Shown: positions 16,072 through 24,727 of the stretch, in pieces | How positions within the stretch are numbered: the stretch's first letter is position 1 | How the letters are laid out: the number at the start of each line of letters is the position of its first letter | DNA from: a virus | Strand: one strand, 5' to 3' | Virus record (IMG/VR): IMGVR_UViG_3300047562_003246 | Location: 62,001-126,000 of that record | DNA: 64,000 nucleotides | Made by a program: the position numbers and the translations under genes | Notes under the pieces: generated by a model | What the model was told of the DNA's origin: nothing | Database searches by the model: none | What the model saw: the letters and a program-made list of their open reading frames with translations, nothing else

Positions 16072-17570
16072 GCCAATTAATTAAAATCGCTTCACTTTCT
16101 GACTGGGGACTTGGCGACGAGGGAGCTGTCCTAGCCAAGTATTCCAGCTTTGGTCTTAAAAACGGCGACTACAAGCGTATGCAGAAAGTTGCCGGTGAAA
16201 AGTTTGCAGACGCTGCCAGAAACCTTGTCATCGAAGCAGGATTAGAGCCTGTTTATCAGGCAGCGCTGGCTTCTACAGAGTCCCACGGTTACAACCGAAA
16301 TGGCGACGGCTATAGTGCTGCAATGCTGGATAAGTGCGCCAGTACTTTTGTGGATTACGGCAGACTGTATCGCGGACACAATGCCAAAGATCCAAATAAA
16401 AGCTATGGCATCATCAAGCTAGCTCAGTACGATCCACGCATGGGCGTTGTGCACGTTATCGGTGGATTGTTTAAAGACGCCGAAACAGCTAAACGATTTG
16501 GTGGAGGCAATGCAGCGGATAAAGAGCTTGAGCTTCTTGCTAAAAAAGGCAGCTACCCGGTTTCGCAAGGCAGCTCGATCATCGGCGGCGACAAATGCGT
16601 TATCTGCGGCAAGGTGAGTACCAGTAAAAAAGATTACTGCCTACCAAAGACTGCCGGTGGAGTTTGTGATCTGTTCGGTTGTCGTGGTGGTCTTGGTAAA
16701 ATTGCTGATGACGGAAGGCACCAAGCCCTTGATAACCCTAACGGGATATTTCATGACTTATCCAATGTCGACTTCCCGGCAGATCGACAAGCGGCTGCTT
16801 ATCGTATATCACCTGATGAATTTGATAAGCAAGCGAGTTTACACAGATCGCTCGACAAGCAAGCCGGAACTGTCGATCTTGCATCAATGCAAAAACTCGC
16901 GGCAGTTATCCAAGAGACAAGTCAAACAATCCAGTACTTGCCGTCACAAGCAAAAACATATGCTGACGCGGCGATCAAGCTTGCACAGGTCGAAGGACAG
17001 ATTCGACATGAACTAGCCGGTAAGCGAGAAGATGTTCTTGCTTCGTACGCCGGTCTCAAGCAGACAGATGACGTGACGTTACTGGCCAAACATGCTGCGT
17101 CTGATATTGACAGTTATGTAGCTACCGCAGCAAGAATGTCAGCCAACATGGGTGTTTGCGTTTGTCCAATGGCATTCTTCAAGGCGGCTGGACTGTGTGA
17201 TGCGGATATCGCAGCAGCTACAAGTCGAGCCGCAACCTTGTACACAGATCTTGTATCTGATCCAGCAAGAATGCAGTCTGTATGTCAAAAGGCAGCGCAA
17301 GATAGTGTTTATTTGCCTTTGTCCGCTACGGATTACACAGCTCCAACTGAGCTGCCTTTGAATAGTCATGACGTTCGGCGCAGGAGCCTACAAAAAGTAG
17401 CCGAAGGCGAGACTGTTTCTCCGATAATTTTCAGTTCGCCTAGTTTATCGGTAGCTGCGTCAAAGGCACTAGATAAGTACGCTACCTATTCTTTGAGAAC
17501 TTTGGCTACACTTGTTGTATCCAATCCGCAAGTTGCGACTTTTGCGATAGCACAGTCCAACGTATATTGA
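16068..17570 (+). CDS. Prohead maturation protease-like protein with zinc-ribbon
   Basis: 500 residues. The first 210 resemble the protease found before the scaffold in large myophages. They contain 'FVDYGRLYRGHNAKDPNKSY' with candidate His104, then 'YPVSQGSSI' with candidate Ser166, followed directly by a cysteine cluster 'CVICGKVSTSKKDYC' (Cys177, 180, 191) with Cys200 and Cys205, a probable zinc ribbon. The C-terminal 290 residues are helical. In related phages the gene order is protease, scaffold, capsid, which is the order seen here. The start overlaps the previous stop (ATGA). The protease would cleave scaffold and capsid precursors inside the prohead. Catalytic residues are my assignment and not certain. 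Confidence 0.65.
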   Translation: MSQLIKIASLSDWGLGDEGAVLAKYSSFGLKNGDYKRMQKVAGEKFADAARNLVIEAGLEPVYQAALASTESHGYNRNGDGYSAAMLDKCASTFVDYGRLYRGHNAKDPNKSYGIIKLAQYDPRMGVVHVIGGLFKDAETAKRFGGGNAADKELELLAKKGSYPVSQGSSIIGGDKCVICGKVSTSKKDYCLPKTAGGVCDLFGCRGGLGKIADDGRHQALDNPNGIFHDLSNVDFPADRQAAAYRISPDEFDKQASLHRSLDKQAGTVDLASMQKLAAVIQETSQTIQYLPSQAKTYADAAIKLAQVEGQIRHELAGKREDVLASYAGLKQTDDVTLLAKHAASDIDSYVATAARMSANMGVCVCPMAFFKAAGLCDADIAAATSRAATLYTDLVSDPARMQSVCQKAAQDSVYLPLSATDYTAPTELPLNSHDVRRRSLQKVAEGETVSPIIFSSPSLSVAASKALDKYATYSLRTLATLVVSNPQVATFAIAQSNVY

Positions 17571-17603
17571 TTTTTGTCACAACCTCTTCACTAGAGAGTA
17601 AAT

Positions 17604-18905
17604 ATGTCTACTACACAGCAGAAACGAAGTAACATCCAGACTTTGCTTGCCGAGATGAACAAAGCAGCTGGTGTGGATGCGATCAATCCGCCAACAAGTC
17701 ACGAAAGTGGTGGTACGCCTGACGATTTGACAACCGTGACTACCGGCGAATATTTTGCCGAACAGTCTGCTGCCGATAAAGATCGTCCTGGTCCGACCGC
17801 TGAAGACAACAAAGTTACCGGTAACACCGGCGAAGAATCAGCAACGGTTCCGACGACAACCAAGCCGACCGGTGAGGATCCCAAGAACGAGCGTGATGTT
17901 ACCGGTGACATCAAGGATCCAAACCAAACTTCGCATCCGGCCAATGGTAATTTTGGCGAGAAGTATTCTTCGGATGATTTCTTGGCTAAGGCTGCCCAAA
18001 CCATTGAGAGTCTTGTGCAATCAACACAAAAGCGAATGACCGAGCTGGCTGTGCAGGGTCAAAACGGCGGACAAAACAAGTCTGCAGGACAACAAGATAC
18101 GCAGCAAACCGCGCAACAGTCGACCGAGCAAGGCAAGCAAGCTGGTGATGCGAATCAATCAGCCCTGTCTTCGGAAGAGCTGGCTAAGAATGCTGAGATC
18201 GTTGAAAGCATCCGTCAGCAAACTGGCAATGATGCTTTGGCTGAGTTTTTCCGTGGTCGCTCTGAACAAGAGATCATGGAAATGCAAAAGGTTGCTCATG
18301 CCCGCGTGATAGAAGCTCGCGAATACGGTGATGTTTTGGCAACGATTCTTGCTGATAGCTACGATCAAATTAAGGTCGCAGCAGCACAACAACAAAAGCA
18401 AGCTAATCAGCAGAAATCCACCTCTTCGCAAGGTTTGAACTTTTTCTCTCAGCTGAAACGAGCCCTGGAAGAAGAAGGCGGCGATTATGAAGAGACCGAC
18501 GATGCAGCTAGCAGCGATGGCTCGGGCGGTGCTGCCGATATGGGCGGTGACAGTGCTGGTGCGATGGTTGACCCTACCGCAGTTATGGGCGGTGGTGGCG
18601 ACATGGGCGGCGGTGACGATGCTGCCATGGCCGCAGCTGCTGGCGAAGACATGGGCATGGGCGGTGGAATCGATCCAGAACTTATGGCGATGCTCGAAGC
18701 CATTGCCAAGCAAGAAGGTATGTCCGTTGAAGAGCTTTTGATGTTGCTTGCAAGTAAGCAAGCCTCAGAAGTTTTGCATAGCAAGAAGGCTTCAACTGAA
18801 AAGCCGATCGACAAGACCAGCGAGCAGTACAAGAAGCTTCATCAAATGTGCAAAACGGCGATTGAAGCAGCAAATGATTTGCTTAATCGCGGTCAACGCA
18901 AGTAA
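17604..18905 (+). CDS. Scaffold-like acidic protein
   Basis: 433 residues, hydrophilic and acidic. The N-terminal third is Thr/Glu/Asp/Pro-rich. The middle is Gln/Lys helical ('AAAQQQKQANQQKSTSS'). A Gly/Asp/Ala/Met-rich stretch lies near residues 310-355, and the C-terminus is helical. Composition, and position between the protease and major capsid genes, fit a prohead scaffold or core protein. A ribosome binding site GAGAG precedes the ATG. A strong terminator follows. A 200-residue open frame on the opposite strand is a shadow. Confidence 0.7.
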   Translation: MSTTQQKRSNIQTLLAEMNKAAGVDAINPPTSHESGGTPDDLTTVTTGEYFAEQSAADKDRPGPTAEDNKVTGNTGEESATVPTTTKPTGEDPKNERDVTGDIKDPNQTSHPANGNFGEKYSSDDFLAKAAQTIESLVQSTQKRMTELAVQGQNGGQNKSAGQQDTQQTAQQSTEQGKQAGDANQSALSSEELAKNAEIVESIRQQTGNDALAEFFRGRSEQEIMEMQKVAHARVIEAREYGDVLATILADSYDQIKVAAAQQQKQANQQKSTSSQGLNFFSQLKRALEEEGGDYEETDDAASSDGSGGAADMGGDSAGAMVDPTAVMGGGGDMGGGDDAAMAAAAGEDMGMGGGIDPELMAMLEAIAKQEGMSVEELLMLLASKQASEVLHSKKASTEKPIDKTSEQYKKLHQMCKTAIEAANDLLNRGQRK

Positions 18906-18926
18906 CCGATCCTTGTGTGGGAGGTT

Positions 18927-18966
18927 AGCCGGTGTTGGAACGAAAGTTCTGGCACCGGCTTTTTTC
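18927..18966 (+). terminator. Rho-independent terminator after the scaffold-like gene
   Basis: AGCCGGTGTTGGAAC (18927-18941), a GAAA loop, then GTTCTGGCACCGGCT (18946-18960), with one mismatch, followed by T6. The 168-base gap 18906-19073 holds this terminator, the small inverted repeat TTGGC/GCCAA near 18995-19006 and an imperfect CAGCAGAT/ATCTGTTG hairpin near 19022-19039. No clear promoter could be assigned. Confidence 0.92.
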
Positions 18967-19073
18967 GTAGAAACTCGGCGATAATGCTACATTATTGGCA
19001 AGCCAAGTAATAATAAAGCATCAGCAGATCTATCTGTTGTCTTGCTAATCAGTCAAACCTAACGAGGTTATAC

Positions 19074-19508
19074 GTGAGTAATACAAACACAGTACAGGTG
19101 CCAAGCGACGTTCAACGGGAGCTTGACGCACATAACACAACGATTGAACTAGCGAAGGTGGCACAAAGTGTTATCTCGCACGTTCATCAAGACAAGAAAG
19201 CTGCCGCAGAGCTTTGCGACAAGCTGATTTCTTTGGGCAAACAAGCTGGATTGATGACCGAGGGAGACATCCCCGCAATCAAAAAAGCGCTGTCAACGCA
19301 AGCCGGAACAGCCAAAATTGCTATGCAAATTTTGGAAGAAGTTGTTGAGCAAGCCAAGCTCAACAAGAGCGCTTCGGCGTCTTCCGGTAATAATAGCGTC
19401 AGAGGCAATGGTTTTGCTGTTGGCAATCCGACGATTAAGAAGACGGCTTCTTACGGCGGATATGACGGTGAAGACGTAATTGGTAGTGAAGCGCGTCGCA
19501 TGCGATAA
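19074..19508 (+). CDS. Small helical head-module protein (144 aa)
   Basis: It begins with GTG at 19074, preceded by GAGG 7 bases upstream. The protein is helical and Ala/Lys-rich to about residue 100, then Gly/Ser-rich ('SASASSGNNSVRGNGFAVG'). It sits between the scaffold-like and capsid genes, so a head-assembly or minor capsid role is likely. No family recognised. Confidence 0.7.
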   Translation: MSNTNTVQVPSDVQRELDAHNTTIELAKVAQSVISHVHQDKKAAAELCDKLISLGKQAGLMTEGDIPAIKKALSTQAGTAKIAMQILEEVVEQAKLNKSASASSGNNSVRGNGFAVGNPTIKKTASYGGYDGEDVIGSEARRMR

Positions 19509-19570
19509 GCTGCTTGTGACTTGTTTTTAGTAAGAAATTTTCCAACTCGACAACGAAGGTCGTTATTCAT

Positions 19571-20182
19571 ATGGATTACACACGCACAATGTACAGTTCG
19601 AAACTCGAAGTCAAGCGAGGTTTCGAAGGTATGGCAGATCATCGATATGACATGCTTATCGATGAAGCCGAAGAGGCACTCTTCCCCAACAAGTACATGC
19701 CCGCAGGTCTTGTATTCAGCCGCGATACCACCGGCAAGAAAGTCAAGATTGGCTGCGTAGGGAATAAGGTTCCTTACTTCTTGTTCAACCCAACCGATCG
19801 TCCGATGGCCGCTATGAGCGGTATCGTACCAAGCAACACCGCCGCAGCATCTGGTGGATTCTTGGGCGCTGGCGATCGCAAGATGCGATTCTACAGTGGT
19901 ATGGGTCACTTTGAAGTTTCAACCACCGAGTACGCCAAGCCAAGTAGCTACAGCTACGCAGTCGATGATCCATTGACTGCACCTGGATTTGCTACCCCTG
20001 CAACGTACGACGTGAATGCTGGTAAAGTCGCCAAGACGACTTACACCGGCACTGCCGTGATTGTCGGCATTGTTTCTCTGCCTTGTACCGAAGCTTCGCC
20101 TTCGACCAACGAGCACAAGACTCCTGCTTTGCACTTTACGACTTGCTACATTCCAAACCGCAAGGTAAACGCAGCGTCGTAA
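19571..20182 (+). CDS. Probable capsid decoration or head protein (203 aa)
   Basis: The start is an ATG preceded by GAAGG. The sequence is beta-rich with Gly/Thr/Tyr content, and its C-terminal half ('VAKTTYTGTAVIVGIVSL') reads like a beta-barrel. There is no signal peptide. Location directly before the major capsid gene is the usual place for a decoration or head-stabilisation protein. Assignment is by position and composition only. Confidence 0.7.
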   Translation: MDYTRTMYSSKLEVKRGFEGMADHRYDMLIDEAEEALFPNKYMPAGLVFSRDTTGKKVKIGCVGNKVPYFLFNPTDRPMAAMSGIVPSNTAAASGGFLGAGDRKMRFYSGMGHFEVSTTEYAKPSSYSYAVDDPLTAPGFATPATYDVNAGKVAKTTYTGTAVIVGIVSLPCTEASPSTNEHKTPALHFTTCYIPNRKVNAAS

Positions 20183-20201
20183 TCGTTCTGTTTTAGTTTA
20201 A

Positions 20202-20227
20202 AATCGACTGTGAAATATCAGTCGATT
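20202..20227 (+). promoter_or_regulatory. 9-bp hairpin upstream of the major capsid gene
   Basis: AATCGACTG (20202-20210) and CAGTCGATT (20219-20227) form a perfect stem with an 8-base loop and no T-run. It may be a transcript-stabilising or processing element. It lies 6 bases before the larger inverted repeat at 20234. Confidence 0.55.
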
Positions 20228-20233
20228 ATCTGA

Positions 20234-20290
20234 TCCGCGATAAGCGGGTATGAATCGTCAGTTAAAGTGTTCACAACCGCTTATCGCGGA
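20234..20290 (+). promoter_or_regulatory. 14-bp inverted repeat overlapping the major capsid gene RBS
   Basis: TCCGCGATAAGCGG (20234-20247) is the exact reverse complement of CCGCTTATCGCGGA (20277-20290), with 29 bases between. The right arm runs into the ribosome binding site GGAAGG (20288-20293) of the capsid start at 20301. Folding in the mRNA would partly bury the site. There is no T-run, so this is not a simple terminator. It could limit translation from read-through transcripts, stabilise the mRNA or bind a protein. Confidence 0.7.
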
Positions 20291-20300
20291 AGGTAATAAT

Positions 20301-21257
20301 ATGCTAGAAACTATGGAAAAAATGTCGCGAGCAGAGTATGAGGCTTTTTCTGAAAGCACATACGAAAAGTTTGCTTCAGGCACTCCAGACCTTGATAAGT
20401 CTGGTGCAGCCGATATGGACGTTCTCGTCCGAAAGATGGTTCGCGAAGGCTCGTACTTCGATTCGATTCTGACACCCAAACAGATCAGTCCTGAAGAGAA
20501 CGTGATCACTGTTGATACCGATCAACACATCATCCTATTCCCTTTTGAACCAGATTCTCCTGGTGCCGTGTCGACGTACTTGGACGGTCCAAGTGACCAG
20601 TTCTATATGTACGGTAAGTACTTTCCGTTGTTCCTGCGAGAGTTCAACACTCACGAAGTCGTGAAGACTCTACTCGAACTGGAGTCGTACAAGTACGATA
20701 TTCGCCAAATCATCGGCGATAACATGGTCAAGGACTTGATCGCCATGACGGATTATCTGGGCATGGATCCGATCAACCGTTTGCTTGGTGCAGCTAACTC
20801 GACGAACTATTACGTCAATCGTCCGCTGTACCACGTACAAAACTCCGCGATCACTTTCAGCTCGTTGAAAGATGCTCAAAAGCCTTTGTACGATGAGCCT
20901 TTCAACCTGGAACCTACTCGGTTCTTGATTGGTCGAACGACTTTGCCTGAAATCGAAAAGACCGCGATTGACGAATTCCGTGGTACTAAGATTGCGGAAG
21001 ACATTTTCAACGGCTCGCTCAAGAGTGGTGAATGGAACGGCATGCCGTTTGTATCAACCACCAAGAAAGCGTTGGTCCCAGAAGGGGCTGTGTTCTTCTT
21101 CCCAGACGAGAAGTACATGGGCCACAGCCGCGAACACACTCCGCCGACCATGTCGGTTCAGCGTAAGCGTGGTCGTATCGGCTTCAGCTACTTCATGATC
21201 AAGGGTATTGCTATCGGCCACTTGGCCTGTGCGACTCGAACCGACTTCCGGTTCTAA
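20301..21257 (+). CDS. Major capsid protein
   Basis: The start at 20301 is chosen over an in-frame ATG at 20250 because GGAAGG lies just upstream and the earlier start would fall inside the inverted repeat. The product is 318 residues. The C-terminal part, 'FFPDEKYMGHSREHTPPTMS' followed by 'RKRGRIGFSYFMIKGIAIGH', resembles the end of HK97-fold capsid proteins of large myophages, where a Tyr-Leu/Met-Gly motif is followed by a beta hairpin. The order protease, scaffold, decoration, capsid and the isolated, terminated transcription unit support the call. No close homology could be tested. Confidence 0.75.
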   Translation: MLETMEKMSRAEYEAFSESTYEKFASGTPDLDKSGAADMDVLVRKMVREGSYFDSILTPKQISPEENVITVDTDQHIILFPFEPDSPGAVSTYLDGPSDQFYMYGKYFPLFLREFNTHEVVKTLLELESYKYDIRQIIGDNMVKDLIAMTDYLGMDPINRLLGAANSTNYYVNRPLYHVQNSAITFSSLKDAQKPLYDEPFNLEPTRFLIGRTTLPEIEKTAIDEFRGTKIAEDIFNGSLKSGEWNGMPFVSTTKKALVPEGAVFFFPDEKYMGHSREHTPPTMSVQRKRGRIGFSYFMIKGIAIGHLACATRTDFRF

Positions 21258-21288
21258 TCGCTTTGCAGTACGCTTACTGATACCGGAG

Positions 21289-21318
21289 CGGCGATTGGTT
21301 TTCCGGTCGCCGTTTTTT
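21289..21318 (+). terminator. Rho-independent terminator after the major capsid gene
   Basis: CGGCGATTGG (21289-21298), a TTTT loop, CCGGTCGCCG (21303-21312), with two G-U pairs in the RNA, then T6 (21313-21318). Confidence 0.9.
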
Positions 21319-21355
21319 ATTTAGCAACAAAGAAAAATTTCTTGAAGGTTCTCAT

Positions 21356-21757
21356 ATGTCACAGAATCAGCAACCACAATGGACCGAAGAAGCGGTTGAT
21401 GCTGTTTACTCGCCTTTCAATGATCACTTGAAAGACCAATTCGTCATGACGTTAGGTGCACGAGGCTATATGCCCAAGACCGCCGAAGAAGCAGAAAACT
21501 GTCTTCAAACGGCGCTTGCACTGCATGAAAAGATTGCCTCCGGTCAAATACAGGCTCCGAGCCGTCATCCTTCGCAACTTGAAATGCTTAACGAAAAAGT
21601 CGCCAGCGCAATCGGTGGATCTCCGCAAGATCAGCACATGCAAGCGCTGTATCAAAACATTCAAGAGAAGGTTGCCGCATCGGTTTACGATCCGTTTACG
21701 TTGTACGCTAGCATCGCAGCCGACAGCCTCGAAAACCAACAACAACAAGCTCAGTAA
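21356..21757 (+). CDS. Small helical head protein, unknown (133 aa)
   Basis: ATG at 21356 with GAAGG 7 bases upstream. The protein is helical and Gln/Ala/Glu-rich ('NQQQQAQ' end), with no membrane segment. It forms a single-gene unit between the capsid terminator and the next small gene. Likely a minor head protein, by position. Confidence 0.65.
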   Translation: MSQNQQPQWTEEAVDAVYSPFNDHLKDQFVMTLGARGYMPKTAEEAENCLQTALALHEKIASGQIQAPSRHPSQLEMLNEKVASAIGGSPQDQHMQALYQNIQEKVAASVYDPFTLYASIAADSLENQQQQAQ

Positions 21758-21837
21758 TTTGTTGTTAGTGAGCAGCTACAATATAGCTAGCTCTAAAACG
21801 TTAAACAAATCAACCTGATATATAAAGGTATTTGCAT

Positions 21838-22176
21838 ATGTCGGCATCGATCACCTGTCTGTACACCACAGTTGTGAATTCCAGTGGTGCAGAAAGAATT
21901 TTTGGCTTCTTGCCTCCGCGAGGACGCAAGCTAGCAGCAGACGCTGAGTTCGCTGAAATCGGCAGTGTCGTCGATTGGATGCAAGGTCGTGGTGGTTTAT
22001 CGCCGCTTCCTGAAAAGCAATTCAAAGCGTTTAATCGGGCAATTGTAGACGGCGACTTGTACATCAAGTCGACACCGGCAGTTGCTCTTTACGATGAAAC
22101 AGCGACTCAAACTCAGATCCTGACCTTGGATGATGGTTCATTTGCAGCAGCTGATCCTTGTTGGGAACCGGCTTAA
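21838..22176 (+). CDS. Small unknown protein of the head-to-tail region (112 aa)
   Basis: The start at 21838 has AAAGG about 9 bases upstream. An imperfect hairpin (GAGCAGCTA / TAGCTAGCTC) lies in the leader near 21770-21795. The product is mixed alpha/beta, with 'GFLPPRGRKLAADAEF' and 'DWMQGRGGLSPLP', and is acidic at the C-terminus. A terminator follows. The family is not recognised; the location suggests a head or head-fibre protein. Confidence 0.65.
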   Translation: MSASITCLYTTVVNSSGAERIFGFLPPRGRKLAADAEFAEIGSVVDWMQGRGGLSPLPEKQFKAFNRAIVDGDLYIKSTPAVALYDETATQTQILTLDDGSFAAADPCWEPA

Positions 22177-22213
22177 GCTGTAACCGTCGTTACCTCTGTC
22201 TAACGTCGTCTTA

Positions 22214-22255
22214 TAAAGGTACTAAGCGATAATAAGCTTAGTACCTTTATTTTTT
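22214..22255 (+). terminator. Rho-independent terminator before the neck/tail operon
   Basis: TAAAGGTACTAAGC (22214-22227) pairs perfectly with GCTTAGTACCTTTA (22236-22249), and a T-run follows to 22255. It separates the head module from the neck and tail genes. Confidence 0.92.
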
Positions 22256-22272
22256 GTTTACCGAGGGCTCTT

Positions 22273-23112
22273 ATGTCAGATCTTATTCTCCCAGGGCAGT
22301 CCAGCTTAAATGATTGCCCGACTATGCCGCTGGATCTAGGCTACCAAATACCTGCAGGTATATCAGCTACGCTGTGCGTGCCGGACGGACAAAGAGAGCC
22401 TGGCGCATATAAAGCAATCTTTACGCCTGTTACTTGTGGCGGCGAACCCATTGATGTTGATATCGCTATTGACGAAGTTATCGTTGATGACTGTGGATTT
22501 AAAATTCCTGTACCAAACGAAGTTGCCGACAACGTAGGTATTTACAGCGTCGAGTTTGCCAAAATGGTCGACGGAAGACCCTCAGGTATTAAGTCCGCAG
22601 TAATCAGCGTCGAAGAGTCTGCATGGGCGCAGGATCCTACAAAACCAGTCGGGATTACGATCGACCGAATCCGCATGCATATGCGAGATACCGAAGCCGG
22701 TGGTGCTGTAATTGAAGGCTACGAGTATTCCACCAAAGAAATCATCAGCTGCTTACTCAGACCAATCGAGTACTGGAACGACACGCCGCCTCCGAACTCC
22801 ATAAAGTTCAGCTCACCTCAGTCTTTCCCATACACGTACAACTGGATGGAAGCAACGATCTCTTGTTTGCTTAAGATCAGTGCCACTTGGTACCTACGAC
22901 AGAGTAAACGAATGACTTACAGTGGTGGATTAACTACGGATGATCGCGATAAAGCAGACAAGTATTTGGCGCTAGCCATGCAAATGTGGGCCAAATACGA
23001 GATGTTTGTGCAACAAACTAAGTTAGCAATTATCCGCAATCAAGGAATCTATCCGACTCCTAGTGCTTTACCGGTGGCTGACTTCGGTTCTTCCATGCCT
23101 CGAAGGTGGTAA
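22273..23112 (+). CDS. Putative neck/head-tail connector protein (279 aa)
   Basis: ATG with a strong GAGGG 7 bases upstream. The N-terminal 120 residues are beta-rich ('VDIAIDEVIVDDCGFKIPVP'). The C-terminal half is helical with Trp/Tyr/Met ('ALAMQMWAKYEMFVQQTKLA'). The 14-mer at 22627 encodes AQDPT between the two halves. As the first gene of the neck-sheath-tube operon it most likely encodes a connector or neck protein. No family motif recognised. Confidence 0.65.
   Translation: MSDLILPGQSSLNDCPTMPLDLGYQIPAGISATLCVPDGQREPGAYKAIFTPVTCGGEPIDVDIAIDEVIVDDCGFKIPVPNEVADNVGIYSVEFAKMVDGRPSGIKSAVISVEESAWAQDPTKPVGITIDRIRMHMRDTEAGGAVIEGYEYSTKEIISCLLRPIEYWNDTPPPNSIKFSSPQSFPYTYNWMEATISCLLKISATWYLRQSKRMTYSGGLTTDDRDKADKYLALAMQMWAKYEMFVQQTKLAIIRNQGIYPTPSALPVADFGSSMPRRW
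22627..22640 (+). repeat. Dispersed 14-mer, exact copy
   Basis: Plus orientation, in the 279-aa neck gene, read as AQDPT; the bases that follow (AAAAC) match those after the copy at 31068. Confidence 0.97.
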
Positions 23113-23114
23113 GC

Positions 23115-23927
23115 ATGTCTTGCGATTGTCCAGTCGATCAAATCTTTATCCTGCCATATGTAGACGGTGGGACGATTCTTTCGTGGTCGTTTCGTAAAGG
23201 TTTGACATTCTCACCGAGTGACAGTATCGAGATCCAGGTATCCAGACACGATACAACCGATGACGCTGCTTGGTCTGTTATAGGTACTGTGCCTATCGAA
23301 ACGCTACAGTATGTTGACTCGCCGAGAAGATCTTACGGTAGCCAGGAACGTGTGTATTACCGGCTAAGAATACTGCCTTACAATTGCTACACCGAAAGCA
23401 AACCGATGCTTGCCGGTGTAACCGATTGTCGCGTTAGAGGCGACATTCGTGAGATTATTCGTCGCGAGCGATCCCGACATAAATCCGGAGAAGCTCAAAA
23501 AGGCGTACTACTCAAACGCAAATATTCCGGCGTTAGATGCACAACCTGCTCTGATCCTGATTACCCAGACAGACTAATTAATTCAGATTGTCCTGTTTGT
23601 TTTCGTACAGGCTATGTCGGTGGTTATTTTTTAACGCCCAATTTTTTTGCTGACTTAAATCAGTATGGGTCTGCGGGTCAGCGAGGCGAGTATCACGACA
23701 TTGAAGGAGCGGACTCAACCACGTCACTACAGTACTTAAACATTCCCGATGTTCAAGTCGGTGATGTCTGGGTGGACACACAATCTGATCAGCGTTGGTT
23801 AGTCGATCAAATTAAAACAGTCGCCAGAGTTGGTAGCTATATTTTGATCGCTGCTGCTGGAGTGACAAAACTTAATACCGATGACATTGTTTATAAAGTG
23901 CCGGTACCGCTCGAAATGCGAAGGTAA
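23115..23927 (+). CDS. Putative neck protein with zinc-binding cysteines
   Basis: ATG at 23115, two bases after the previous stop; a GTG at 23106 would overlap it. 270 residues. The N-terminal half is fibronectin-like beta structure ('LSWSFRKGLTFSPSDSIEIQ'). Four cysteines in 'CTTC' (about residues 142-145) and 'CPVC' (about 160-163) form a likely zinc ribbon. The C-terminal part is beta-rich ('VGDVWVDTQSDQRWLVDQIK'), like head-closure or stopper proteins. Operon position supports a neck role. Confidence 0.65.
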   Translation: MSCDCPVDQIFILPYVDGGTILSWSFRKGLTFSPSDSIEIQVSRHDTTDDAAWSVIGTVPIETLQYVDSPRRSYGSQERVYYRLRILPYNCYTESKPMLAGVTDCRVRGDIREIIRRERSRHKSGEAQKGVLLKRKYSGVRCTTCSDPDYPDRLINSDCPVCFRTGYVGGYFLTPNFFADLNQYGSAGQRGEYHDIEGADSTTSLQYLNIPDVQVGDVWVDTQSDQRWLVDQIKTVARVGSYILIAAAGVTKLNTDDIVYKVPVPLEMRR

Positions 23928-23930
23928 CCT

Positions 23931-24101
23931 ATGCCCAAACCTATTCCAGGAATGACCGATTTTGTTAAGCAATCGCAAGAATTTCCTAAAAAAGAAAACC
24001 AAGAAAGACCTGAGAAGACCTATAATAATCAAACAGCGGTCTACTCTCTTTATGACGACGTAGATCCTAAAGAAGTAGCCCGTATTCTAGGTGCCAGGTA
24101 A
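23931..24101 (+). CDS. Small unknown protein (56 aa) in the neck operon
   Basis: ATG at 23931, three bases after the previous stop; its TAA overlaps the next ATG (TAATG). The product is hydrophilic and basic at first ('MPKPIPGMTDFVKQSQ'), ending 'DPKEVARILGAR'. A full-length frame fitted exactly between two genes with coupled start and stop makes it credible despite its size. Function unknown. Confidence 0.75.
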   Translation: MPKPIPGMTDFVKQSQEFPKKENQERPEKTYNNQTAVYSLYDDVDPKEVARILGAR

Positions 24102-24721
24102 TGTCAGAAGCCGTTTACACCTCTCCGGAGCAAGTAAGAAATGCTTTGGTAAGTCAGTGCTATCTACTCACTGGCTTTCTTAGTAATTTGCTGCGTAGAC
24201 GGTTTGCTGTGAATACCTCTCTTCCTTCATCAATCGGTCGACTTCGCTATGCTCCTGAAGTCGCCAACAGGACGATTGAAATTGGTACGCGTGACGAAAT
24301 CAAACGCACCGATTGGCAGTTGAGGCCCAGCATTATTATTCGTCGCAACAGTCTGACGACAAAAAATCTAGGCATCGATGAAGGTAAACTTGTTACTTTT
24401 GGCAACGAAGTTTACTCTTCTCACAACACGCTATACGTCGGCAGTCACACAGTACTGTGTTTATCAAAGACTGAAGCTGAGAGTGAATTGATCGCACTCG
24501 ACACACATCTTTATATAAATCGTTTTCAAGCCCAGATACGCAAAGCTCTGTGCTTGCTTAGAATACGGGTAAACGATATCGGACAAACGGGGCTGTTAAA
24601 AGAGGACACTCAGGTATTCGCTACCCCGTTTACAATATTTTATGCGTATGATCAGCCCTTCGTCAGGTACCCGATCACACCTAACATCAGATTTATTAAC
24701 GTCAATTCGACTATAGGATAA
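24101..24721 (+). CDS. Putative neck or tail-completion protein (206 aa)
   Basis: The start overlaps the previous stop by one base (TAATG). Mixed alpha/beta: a basic helix near residues 20-35 ('LTGFLSNLLRRRFAV'), then beta-rich segments. It precedes the tail sheath gene by six bases. In contractile phages this slot usually holds a tail terminator or completion protein. No motif confirms it. Confidence 0.6.
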   Translation: MSEAVYTSPEQVRNALVSQCYLLTGFLSNLLRRRFAVNTSLPSSIGRLRYAPEVANRTIEIGTRDEIKRTDWQLRPSIIIRRNSLTTKNLGIDEGKLVTFGNEVYSSHNTLYVGSHTVLCLSKTEAESELIALDTHLYINRFQAQIRKALCLLRIRVNDIGQTGLLKEDTQVFATPFTIFYAYDQPFVRYPITPNIRFINVNSTIG

Positions 24722-24727
24722 GCAGTA

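Noticed and set aside
15660-16076. 138-residue minus-strand frame
   Set aside because: Antisense to the glycine-zipper gene, no initiation signals.
18159-18761. 200-residue open frame on the minus strand
   Set aside because: It lies wholly opposite the scaffold-like gene, has no ribosome binding site, and its His/Ala/Cys composition mirrors the coding strand's codon bias.
18985-19015. Promoter candidate with TTGGCA and TAATAA
   Set aside because: The two elements are far too close for a sigma-70 promoter, and no second example of the same pattern was found upstream of other units.
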